Shown piece after piece: positions 5,830 through 13,865 of a stretch of 15,057 bases of DNA (positions within the stretch are counted from its first letter, which is position 1; the number at the start of each line of letters is the position of its first letter). This DNA comes from Actinomycetes bacterium (GTDB taxonomy: Bacteria > Actinomycetota > Actinomycetes > Actinomycetales > Cellulomonadaceae), in the NCBI GenBank assembly GCA_023430425.1, contig JAEZAR010000262.1:1-15057 (forward strand), read 5' to 3'. The position numbers were made by a program, and so were the translations under genes. A model generated the notes under the pieces. The model made no database searches. It was not told the DNA's origin and saw only the letters and a list, made by a program, of their open reading frames with translations.

Positions 5830-8373
5830 ATGAGCGGTCACGGCCGGGTGAGCACCGGGTCCCGGGGGCTGGACGCCGTGGTGGACGGCCTGCGGCTCGG
5901 CGACAACGTCGTCTGGCAGGTCGACGAGGTCGCCGACTACCGCGAGGTCGTGGACGCGTTCGTCGAGCGCTCGCTCGCGGACGGGCGCCGGCTCGTCTAC
6001 GTCCGCTTCGGCGACCACGCGCCCCTCGTCGCCGACCCGCGCGCCGTGCGCGTCGACGTCGACCCCACGCAGGGGTTCGAGCGGTTCGCCACGGACGTGC
6101 ACGACCTCATCGCCGGCGAGGGCACGGGCGTGTTCTACGTGTTCGACGCCCTGACCGACCTCCTGCGGCACTGGCACTCCGACCTGATGATCGGGAACTT
6201 CTTCAAGGTCACCTGCCCGTTCCTGTACGAGCTGGACACCGTGGCGTACTTCGCGCTGCGCCGGGCCGAGCACACCTACGGCACCGTCGCGACCATCCGC
6301 GAGACGACGCAGCTCCTGCTCGACGTCTACCGGATCGACGAGCGCACCTACGTGCACCCGCTCAAGGTCTGGGAGCGCTACTCGCCGACCATGTTCTTCC
6401 CCAACCTCATCGACGGCGACGAGGCGGTGTGCATCACGGCGAGCGCCGAGGCCGCCGAGCTGTTCTCGCGGCTGCGTCGCGCCGCGGACCGTCAGGACCC
6501 GTGGGAGCTGGCGTTCGACGCCGCGCGGGACGCGCTCGACGGTCCGCCCGAGGCGCAGGAGGCGGCGGCCGCGGGGCTGCGGGCGATGGTCATCGGGGGC
6601 TCCTCGCGGATGGCTCGGCTCGCCGAGCGGTACCTCACGCTCGCCGACCTGCTCGCCGTCGCCGAGCGCGAGGTCGGCACCGGCCTCATCGGCGGCAAGA
6701 GCGTCGGGATGCTGCTCGCGAGGCGGATCGTGGAGCAGGACGGGGGGGACCGGCTCGCCCGCTACCTGGAGCCGCACGACTCGTACTACCTCGGCTCGGA
6801 CGTCTTCTACACCTACATCGTCCAGAACGGCTGGTGGCCGATCCGGGCGCGCCAGCGCACGCAGGAGGGCTACTACGCGCACGCCCCGGAGCTGCGCGAG
6901 AAGCTGCTGCACGGCGTCTTCCCGCAGCCGGTCCGTGAGCAGTTCATGGAGATGCTGGAGTACTTCGGGCAGTCACCGATCATCGTCCGCTCCAGCTCGT
7001 TGCTCGAGGACGACTTCGGCAACGCGTTCGCGGGCAAGTACGACAGCGTGTGGTGCGTCAACCAGGGGACGCCGGAGGAGCGCTACCGCGCCTTCGAGGA
7101 CGCGGTGCGCCAGGTCTACGCCAGCGCGATGAGCGCCGACGCCCTCGACTACCGGATGCAGCGGGGGCTGGTGGACCGCGACGAGCAGATGGCGATCCTG
7201 GTCCAGCGGGTCTCGGGCGACCGGCACGGGGAGGACTACTTCCCGCACCTCGCCGGTGTCGGCAACAGCCAGAACCTGTACCTGTGGGACTCGGCGATGG
7301 ACGCCGACGCCGGGATGGTCCGGCTCGTCCTCGGCCTCGGGACCCGCGCGGTGGACCGCACGGTCGGGGACTACGCGCGCATCGTGTGCCTGGACGACCC
7401 GCTGCGGCTGCCCCCGATGGACTACGGCGACGAGAAGAAGTACTCCCAGCGCGGCGTCGACGTGCTCTCGCTGCGGGAGAACACGTGGCGCAGCCGCGGG
7501 CTCGAGGAGGTCCTGGCGGGTGACCTCAAGGTGGACCCGCACCTGTTCGCGCGCGAGGACGAGCAGGCCGCGCGGCGGGCCCGGGAGCGCGGCCGGGGGG
7601 AGACGGCACGCACCCACCTGCTCGACCTGCGCGGCGTCCTGGCCGAGACGGAGCTGCCAGCGGTGCTGCGCGACGTCCTCGCCACGGTGGCGGCGGCCTA
7701 CGAGCACCCCGTCGACGTGGAGTTCACGGTGAACTTCACCGCCGACGGGCGCTTCCGCGTGAACCTGCTCCAGTGCCGGCCGCTGCAGACGCGCGGCGTC
7801 GGGGCCCCGGTGCCGGTGCCGGAGGTCGACGGCGACGCCTGCCTGTTCGCGGCGACGGGCGGCTTCATGGGCGGCAACGTGCGGATCCCCGTGGACCACG
7901 TCGTGCTCGTGCGGCCCGCCGAGTACCTCGACCTCGACCAGCGGGACAGGTACGAGGTGGCCCGCCTGATCGGACGCCTCAACGCCGCGCTCGCACCCGG
8001 CAGCGTCCTGCTGCTCGGGCCGGGTCGGTGGGGCACGAGCACCCCGGCGCTCGGCGTGCCGGTGCGGTTCGCGGAGATCAGCCGGATGGCGGTGCTGGGG
8101 GAGTTCAGCGCTCCGGGCGCCGGCTTCATGCCCGAGCTCTCCTACGGGAGCCACTTCTTCCAGGACCTCGTCGAGTCCGGCATCTTCTACGTGGCGGTGT
8201 TCGACGGCGAGCCCGGCGTGTCGTTCCGCCCGGGGCGGGTCCTGGACCGGCCGAACCTGCTCGCCGAGCTCCTGCCCGACGGCGCGCGGCTGGCCGACGT
8301 CCTGCACGTCGCGGCGACGCCCGGGCTCCAGGTCTCCTCCGACGTCGCGACCCAGCAGGTCGTCTGCCAGTGA
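5830..8373 (+). CDS. PEP/pyruvate-binding domain protein with N-terminal KaiC/RecA-like domain
   Basis: The protein has 847 residues in three parts. Residues 1 to about 200 look like a KaiC/RecA fold: VSTGSRGLDAVVDGL resembles the KaiC entry motif, but the P-loop that should follow is replaced by GDNVVWQVDE, so ATP use there is unlikely; GVFYVFDALTDLL sits where Walker B would be. Residues about 275-655 form an ATP-grasp PPDK/PEP-synthase N-terminal domain: GLIGGKSVGMLLARRI (K290), PIIVRSSSLLEDDFGNAFAG (R387), MAILVQRVSG, LGLGTRAVDR and LLQCRPLQT (R650). The last 190 residues carry LLLGPGRWGTSTPALG and GSHFFQDLVESG (from 773), which I recall as a conserved tail of PPDK_N-only proteins. The phosphohistidine and TIM-barrel domains of true PEP synthase are absent, so a complete PEP synthase reaction is not expected. 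ATG 5830 is supported by the domain start and the -10 six bases upstream. The substrate and role are unknown. Confidence 0.85.
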   Translation: MSGHGRVSTGSRGLDAVVDGLRLGDNVVWQVDEVADYREVVDAFVERSLADGRRLVYVRFGDHAPLVADPRAVRVDVDPTQGFERFATDVHDLIAGEGTGVFYVFDALTDLLRHWHSDLMIGNFFKVTCPFLYELDTVAYFALRRAEHTYGTVATIRETTQLLLDVYRIDERTYVHPLKVWERYSPTMFFPNLIDGDEAVCITASAEAAELFSRLRRAADRQDPWELAFDAARDALDGPPEAQEAAAAGLRAMVIGGSSRMARLAERYLTLADLLAVAEREVGTGLIGGKSVGMLLARRIVEQDGGDRLARYLEPHDSYYLGSDVFYTYIVQNGWWPIRARQRTQEGYYAHAPELREKLLHGVFPQPVREQFMEMLEYFGQSPIIVRSSSLLEDDFGNAFAGKYDSVWCVNQGTPEERYRAFEDAVRQVYASAMSADALDYRMQRGLVDRDEQMAILVQRVSGDRHGEDYFPHLAGVGNSQNLYLWDSAMDADAGMVRLVLGLGTRAVDRTVGDYARIVCLDDPLRLPPMDYGDEKKYSQRGVDVLSLRENTWRSRGLEEVLAGDLKVDPHLFAREDEQAARRARERGRGETARTHLLDLRGVLAETELPAVLRDVLATVAAAYEHPVDVEFTVNFTADGRFRVNLLQCRPLQTRGVGAPVPVPEVDGDACLFAATGGFMGGNVRIPVDHVVLVRPAEYLDLDQRDRYEVARLIGRLNAALAPGSVLLLGPGRWGTSTPALGVPVRFAEISRMAVLGEFSAPGAGFMPELSYGSHFFQDLVESGIFYVAVFDGEPGVSFRPGRVLDRPNLLAELLPDGARLADVLHVAATPGLQVSSDVATQQVVCQ

Positions 8374-8389
8374 GGTGCGGCCCCCGGCG

Positions 8390-8418
8390 TCGAACACCCG
8401 TTCGAGACGGGGTAGGGT
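8390..8418 (+). promoter_or_regulatory. LexA/SOS box overlapping the -35 of a promoter for the GNAT gene
   Basis: TCGAAC-ACCC-GTTCGA (8390-8405) matches all twelve defined positions of the actinobacterial LexA operator. Its left half occupies the -35 position for TAGGGT (8413-8418), with a 17-bp spacer, so a bound repressor would block RNA polymerase directly. The start would be near 8425, giving a leader of about 42 nt before ATG 8467. It begins 16 bp after the stop of the preceding gene. Confidence 0.75.
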
Positions 8419-8454
8419 CCCCGCGGGGGAGGGGCGGGCACCGGCGCGCCCTGA

Positions 8455-8460
8455 CATGAT
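8455..8460 (+). promoter_or_regulatory. Second, leaderless-type -10 before the GNAT gene
   Basis: CATGAT precedes ATG 8467 by six bases, as at 5818. If used, the gene has a constitutive leaderless start in addition to the SOS-box promoter. No separate -35 is clear. Confidence 0.4.
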
Positions 8461-8466
8461 GGCGGC

Positions 8467-8988
8467 ATGCGGGTGAGGCGCCTCACCGACGAGGACTGGC
8501 ACGTGCTGCGCGAGATCCGGCTCCGGTCGCTGGCCGAGGACCACCCGGTGCTCGCGTCGCTGGAGCGCGAGCAGGGCTTCGCGGAGAGCCACTGGCGCAT
8601 GCGGGTGCGGGGCAGCGCCTGGTTCGTCGCGGAGCAGGGCGGGCGCCCGGTCGGCCTGGCGTCCGTGATGACGGAGCCCGGTGCACCGATCGACGAGCGC
8701 CACGTCCTCGGGCTCTGGGTCGCGCCCGAGGCGCGCGACGCCGGCGTCGGGGAGGCGCTCCTGGGTGCCGCCGCCGAGGAGGCGTGGACGCAGGGGGCGG
8801 CCCGCGTCACCTGCTGGCGGCCCACCGACGACGACGTCGTCGAGCCGCTGCTGCGGCTGGCAGGGTTCGTGCCGACCGGGGTGCGCGTCCTGGCCCCGCG
8901 CGACCCGTCCGCCACGGAGGAGCGCTGGGTGTGCGAGCGAGACGCGGAGCCTGGGACTGCAGGGCCGTCGGCAGGCGGTTCTACATAA
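8467..8988 (+). CDS. GNAT-family N-acetyltransferase
   Basis: The 173-residue protein has a GNAT fold: N-terminal VRRLTDEDWHVLREIRLRSL, a central strand AWFVAEQGGRPVGLASV (about 51-67), and the acetyl-CoA motif A with GLWVAPEARDAGVGEALL (82-99), including the R/Q-X-X-G-X-G-type loop in degenerate form (RDAGVG). A later strand and LLRLAGFVPTGV form motif B. It would transfer an acetyl group from acetyl-CoA to an amine; the substrate cannot be read. The last 15 residues (EPGTAGPSAGGST) are low-complexity, and the final codons and the TAA stop lie inside the dif-like site. The upstream region contains a perfect LexA operator, so expression may rise on DNA damage. It is 93 bp after, and co-directional with, the PEP/pyruvate-binding gene, and convergent with the UvrA-like gene. 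Confidence 0.9.
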   Translation: MRVRRLTDEDWHVLREIRLRSLAEDHPVLASLEREQGFAESHWRMRVRGSAWFVAEQGGRPVGLASVMTEPGAPIDERHVLGLWVAPEARDAGVGEALLGAAAEEAWTQGAARVTCWRPTDDDVVEPLLRLAGFVPTGVRVLAPRDPSATEERWVCERDAEPGTAGPSAGGST

Positions 8989-9005
8989 CGTTCATTATCG
9001 GCGTC
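8978..9005 (-). other. dif-like XerC/XerD recombination site
   Basis: Read on the - strand the 28 bp divide into GACGCCGATAA (XerC-type arm, 8995-9005), TGAACG (centre, 8989-8994) and TTATGTAGAAC (XerD-type arm, 8978-8988). The inner dyad ATAA...TTAT with a 6-bp centre and the TTATGT start of the XerD arm are the dif hallmarks. Aligned by hand to E. coli dif it matches at 18 of 28 positions, and it is closer still to the CGCCGATAATG / TTATGT core I recall for actinobacterial dif. It is conspicuously AT-rich in this GC-rich window and overlaps the GNAT stop codon. It may be the chromosomal dimer-resolution site or a dif-like copy. Confidence 0.65.
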
Positions 9006-9052
9006 CACTGTCCTCGCGGTCGCGCCCCGGACCGCCGGCGATTGCCCGGTGC

Positions 9053-9069
9053 CGGCGCCTGTCGGCTCC

Positions 9070-9079
<10 letters not shown>
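9053..9079 (-). terminator. Hairpin at the 3' end of the UvrA-like gene
   Basis: CGGCGCCTG (9053-9061) and CAGGCGCCG (9071-9079) form a perfect 9-bp GC-rich stem with a 9-nt loop that covers the UvrA-like stop codon (9070-9072). No T-run follows on either strand. This is typical of the U-less terminators proposed for actinobacteria, but it is only suggestive. Confidence 0.35.
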
Positions 9080-11451
<2,372 letters not shown>

Positions 11452-11524
11452 GGGGCCTCCGGTGGTCGGCGAGGGCGGTGCGGCGGGCCCATCCTGCCGC
11501 AGCCCTCCGACACCGCCCACCGCC

Positions 11525-11935
11525 TCACAGGGCCTGCTGGATGCGCACCATGTTCCCGGCCGGGTCGCGGAACGCGCAGTCGCGGACGCCGTACGGCTGG
11601 TCGGCGGGCTCCTGCGCCACCTCGGCGCCGGTCGCCTCGATCGCCGCGAACGCGGCGTCGACGTCCTCGGCGGCCAGCACGACGGCGCCGTAGCTGCCCT
11701 TGGCCATGAGCTCGGCGATCGTGCGGCGCTCGTCGTCGGTCAGCGTCGGGTCACCGTCCGGGGGGCTGAGGACGATCGAGGTCCCAGGCTGTCCCGGCGG
11801 CCCGACGGTGATCCAGCGCAGCTCGTCGTACCCGACGTCGTTCCGCACCTCGAAGCCGAGCGCGTCGCGGTAGAAGGCCAGCGACGCCTCCGGGTCGGCG
11901 TGCGGCAGGAACGTGTAGTGGATGGTCAGGTTCAT
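11525..11935 (-). CDS. VOC-superfamily protein (glyoxalase/bleomycin-resistance fold)
   Basis: The 136-residue protein shows the paired beta-alpha-beta-beta-beta modules of the VOC fold: IHYTFLPHADPEASLAFYRD leading into ALGFEVRNDV, then ELRWITVGPPGQPGTSIVL, an acidic linker, then a second module with VLAAEDVDAAFAAIEATGAE, VAQEPADQPYGVRDCAFRDP and AGNMVRIQQAL. Family members bind a metal and act as lyases, dioxygenases or drug-binding resistance proteins. Here the usual glutamate near the C-terminus (IE after DPxGN) reads VRI, so metal catalysis is uncertain and drug sequestration is possible. ATG 11935 has TAGCGT seven bases upstream. The start is 5 bp after the AraC-type gene's stop and the UvrA-like gene follows, so these three are likely co-transcribed. 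Confidence 0.85.
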   Translation of the reverse strand: MNLTIHYTFLPHADPEASLAFYRDALGFEVRNDVGYDELRWITVGPPGQPGTSIVLSPPDGDPTLTDDERRTIAELMAKGSYGAVVLAAEDVDAAFAAIEATGAEVAQEPADQPYGVRDCAFRDPAGNMVRIQQAL

Positions 11936-11940
11936 GGTCG

Positions 11941-12396
11941 TCACGCTAGGCCGGGGCCCGCCCGGCCCGCTTCTCGATTCCTGACGGGTCGGGTGGCCCG
12001 GCGCACCTCGCAGGACGGCACGCCCGCGGCGGCCCCGGCGAACCGCTCCTTGTACACGCTCGGCGGGACGCCGACGAGCTCGGTGAAGCGGGTGCTGAAG
12101 GTCCCCAGCGACTGGCAGCCCACGGCGAAGCACACCTGCGTCACGGTGAGGTCGCCGCGGCGCAGGAGCGCCGTCGCGCGCTCGATGCGCCGGGTCATGA
12201 GGTAGGCGTAGGGCGACTCGCCGAACGCGGACCGGAACTCGCGGCTGAGGCGGCCCGCCGACATGTGCGCGCCGCGCGCGAGCGCCGCGACGTCGAGCGG
12301 CTGGGCGTACTCCCGGTCGATCCGGTCGCGCACGCGACGCAGCCGGGCCAGGTCGCGCAGCCGCTGCTCCGTCCGCGTGGTCGTCGGGGTGCTCAC
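11941..12396 (-). CDS. AraC-family regulator, DNA-binding domain only
   Basis: The 151-residue protein is essentially an AraC/XylS DNA-binding module. Helix-turn-helix 1 spans about 34-66 (LDVAALARGAHMSAGRLSRE through FGESPYAYL) and helix-turn-helix 2 about 83-117 (LTVTQVCFAVGCQSLGTFST then VGVPPSVY). No separate effector domain exists, so activity is probably set by expression level or by the short C-terminal tail rich in Arg and Ala. GTG 12396 is preferred because CACGAT stands seven bases upstream and the extension to an ATG at 12558 is low-complexity and overlaps the divergent gene's start. It heads the VOC and UvrA-like genes on the same strand and diverges from the MFS gene, so it probably controls one or both sides. 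Confidence 0.85.
   Translation of the reverse strand: MSTPTTTRTEQRLRDLARLRRVRDRIDREYAQPLDVAALARGAHMSAGRLSREFRSAFGESPYAYLMTRRIERATALLRRGDLTVTQVCFAVGCQSLGTFSTRFTELVGVPPSVYKERFAGAAAGVPSCEVRRATRPVRNREAGRAGPGLA
11943..11948 (-). promoter_or_regulatory. -10 element of a possible internal leaderless promoter for the VOC gene
   Basis: On the - strand TAGCGT is followed by seven bases and ATG 11935. It overlaps the stop codon of the AraC-type gene, so the VOC and UvrA-like genes could be transcribed independently of it. Confidence 0.4.
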
Positions 12397-12403
12397 GGTC
12401 CCG

Positions 12404-12409
12404 ATCGTG
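12404..12409 (-). promoter_or_regulatory. -10 element, probable leaderless promoter of the AraC-type gene
   Basis: On the - strand CACGAT is followed by seven bases and GTG 12396. No Shine-Dalgarno is present. A purine-rich run lies just upstream on that strand. Confidence 0.35.
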
Positions 12410-12440
12410 CCACCCCTCCCCCGCTTCGCCCACGGGGGGC

Positions 12441-12499
12441 GGGCGGCCGCCCACCGGTCGCGTGCGCCGCGGGACGCGCCGGTGGTGATGAATCGATTC
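12441..12499. promoter_or_regulatory. Palindromes between the divergent AraC-type and MFS genes
   Basis: The 136-bp divergent gap holds a perfect 12-bp palindrome GGGCGGCCGCCC (12441-12452), a 7-bp inverted pair CCACCGG (12451-12457) and CCGGTGG (12479-12485), and a perfect 10-bp palindrome GAATCGATTC (12490-12499). The last is AT-rich for the context and lies about 33 bp upstream of the MFS start, the position of an operator near -35. It could be bound by the AraC-type regulator or another factor. Confidence 0.35.
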
Positions 12500-12520
12500 G
12501 ATCGCCGGGCCCGGGTGCGG

Positions 12521-12526
12521 CACCAT
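12521..12526 (+). promoter_or_regulatory. -10 element, probable leaderless promoter of the MFS gene
   Basis: CACCAT precedes GTG 12533 by six bases and fits NANNNT. This supports GTG 12533 over ATG 12548, five codons further in. Confidence 0.3.
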
Positions 12527-12532
12527 GTCGGG

Positions 12533-13819
12533 GTGCCGCGCCTGCTCATGGACACCACGCCCCTGCGCGTGAGCGTCCCCTACCGACGCATGTGGCTCGG
12601 CATGTCCGCCGCGGGCGTGGGCACCGCGCTCACCGCCGTGGTCGTGGGCCTCCAGGTCTACGACCTCACCGGGTCAACGGCGAGCGTCGGGCTCGTCGGC
12701 CTCGCGGCGCTGCTGCCCCTCGTCCTCATGGGCCTGTACGGCGGCGCGCTCGTCGACGCGCACGACCGTCGACGGGTCATCCTGCTCACGGCGCTCGGCC
12801 AGCTGGGGTGCGCCGTGGCGCTCGCCGGGCAGGCGTTCGCCGGGCTCGACGACGTCCGGGTGCTCTACGCCCTGGTGGCCGTGCAGAGCGGCCTCATGGG
12901 CGTGAACTCGCCAGCCCGGATGGCGATCGTCCCCCACCTCGTCGGGACCCGGCTCCTGCCGGCCGCCAACGCGCTGTCGAGCCTGTCGATGGGCATCGCC
13001 AGCACGGTGGGCCCTCTGCTCGCGGGAGTGCTCGTGGCCGGGCCCGGCTACGGGGTGACGTACGCGGTGGAGGCCGTCCTGCTCGTCGGGGCGCTCCTCG
13101 GGCTCGCCTCCCTGCCGGCCATGCCGCCGCAGGGCGAGGTGCGCCGGGCGGGGCTCGCGAGCGTCCTCGAGGGCCTGCGCTTCCTGCGCACCCGGCCCAA
13201 CGTGCGCGGCACCTTCGTCGTCGACCTCGCCGCGATGGTCCTCGCGATGCCCCGCGTCCTGTTCCCGGCGATCGGGGCCACCCTCCTCGGCGGCGGGGCG
13301 ACGACCGTCGGCGTGCTCACGGCCGGCATCGCCGTCGGCGCGATCCTGGGGGGACTCCTGTCGGGCCCGCTCGGCCGCGTCCGGTACCAGGGGCGGGCGG
13401 TCGTCGTCGCCGTCGTGGGCTGGGGGCTCGCCGTCGCCCTCTTCGGGCTGGTCGTGCACCTGGCGCCCGACCGTGCCCCCACCCTCGCCCCCGGGGCACC
13501 CGCCCACTGGTCGCTGTGGCTCGCGACGGCGTGCATGGTCCTCGCCGGCTCCGCCGACACGGTGAGCGCGATCTTCCGCTCGACGATCCTCCAGGCGGCC
13601 ACGCCGGACGAGCTCCGAGGCCGGCTCCAGGGGGTGTTCATCGTCGTCGTCGCCGGTGGGCCCCGCCTCGGCGACGTCGTCCTGGGGACCACGGCCGAGG
13701 GCGTCGGGGAGGCGTGGGCGGCCGTCGGGGGCGGTCTCCTCTGCGCCGTCGTCGTGGCCCTCTTCGCCCTGCGCCAGCCGCGGTTCCTCGCCTACGACGC
13801 CGAGGACCCTGCGCCCTGA
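12533..13819 (+). CDS. MFS transporter, EntS/MFS_3-like exporter
   Basis: The 428-residue integral membrane protein has about 10-12 hydrophobic segments. The MFS motif A is clear in the first cytoplasmic loop: GGALVDAHDRRRV (70-82). Features of the EntS-type MFS_3 group are the N-terminal YRRMWLG and VVGLQVYDLTGSTASVGLVG segment, NSPARMAIVPHLV in the middle and STILQAATPDELRGRLQGVF near the C-terminal half. These are usually proton-driven exporters of siderophores or drugs; the substrate cannot be read. GTG 12533 is favoured by the -10 six bases upstream; ATG 12548 is the alternative. It diverges from the AraC/VOC/UvrA-like set and is followed 46 bp later by an ABC exporter gene. Confidence 0.9.
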   Translation: MPRLLMDTTPLRVSVPYRRMWLGMSAAGVGTALTAVVVGLQVYDLTGSTASVGLVGLAALLPLVLMGLYGGALVDAHDRRRVILLTALGQLGCAVALAGQAFAGLDDVRVLYALVAVQSGLMGVNSPARMAIVPHLVGTRLLPAANALSSLSMGIASTVGPLLAGVLVAGPGYGVTYAVEAVLLVGALLGLASLPAMPPQGEVRRAGLASVLEGLRFLRTRPNVRGTFVVDLAAMVLAMPRVLFPAIGATLLGGGATTVGVLTAGIAVGAILGGLLSGPLGRVRYQGRAVVVAVVGWGLAVALFGLVVHLAPDRAPTLAPGAPAHWSLWLATACMVLAGSADTVSAIFRSTILQAATPDELRGRLQGVFIVVVAGGPRLGDVVLGTTAEGVGEAWAAVGGGLLCAVVVALFALRQPRFLAYDAEDPAP

Positions 13820-13836
13820 GCGAAGCCGACAGGGCG
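13812..13836 (+). terminator. Weak hairpin at the 3' end of the MFS gene
   Basis: CGCCCTG (13812-13818) pairs with CAGGGCG (13830-13836) across an 11-nt loop, spanning the TGA stop. No T-run follows. It may only slow the polymerase or be incidental in GC-rich DNA. Confidence 0.2.
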
Positions 13837-13853
13837 TCGTCGGCGGGATAGGG

Positions 13854-13859
13854 CACCCT
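13854..13859 (+). promoter_or_regulatory. Possible leaderless -10 before the ABC exporter gene
   Basis: CACCCT lies six bases before GTG 13866. It is the weakest match of the series; TAGGGC at 13849-13854 is an alternative. The short 46-bp gap also permits read-through from the MFS gene. Confidence 0.25.
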
Positions 13860-13865
13860 GGGCAG

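Noticed and set aside
8390..8405. The TCGAAC/GTTCGA dyad as a transcription terminator of the preceding gene
   Set aside because: The 6-bp AT-containing stem is weak and lacks a T-run, whereas it matches the LexA operator at all defined bases and is placed at a -35.
6973..8703. A 576-codon - strand frame spanning the PEP/pyruvate-binding and GNAT genes
   Set aside because: It crosses a gene boundary and the SOS-box promoter, has no recognisable domain, and shows the composition of a shadow frame.
12441..12452. GGGCGGCCGCCC alone as a specific operator
   Set aside because: A pure G/C palindrome is easily produced by base composition here, so it is mentioned only with the neighbouring repeats.
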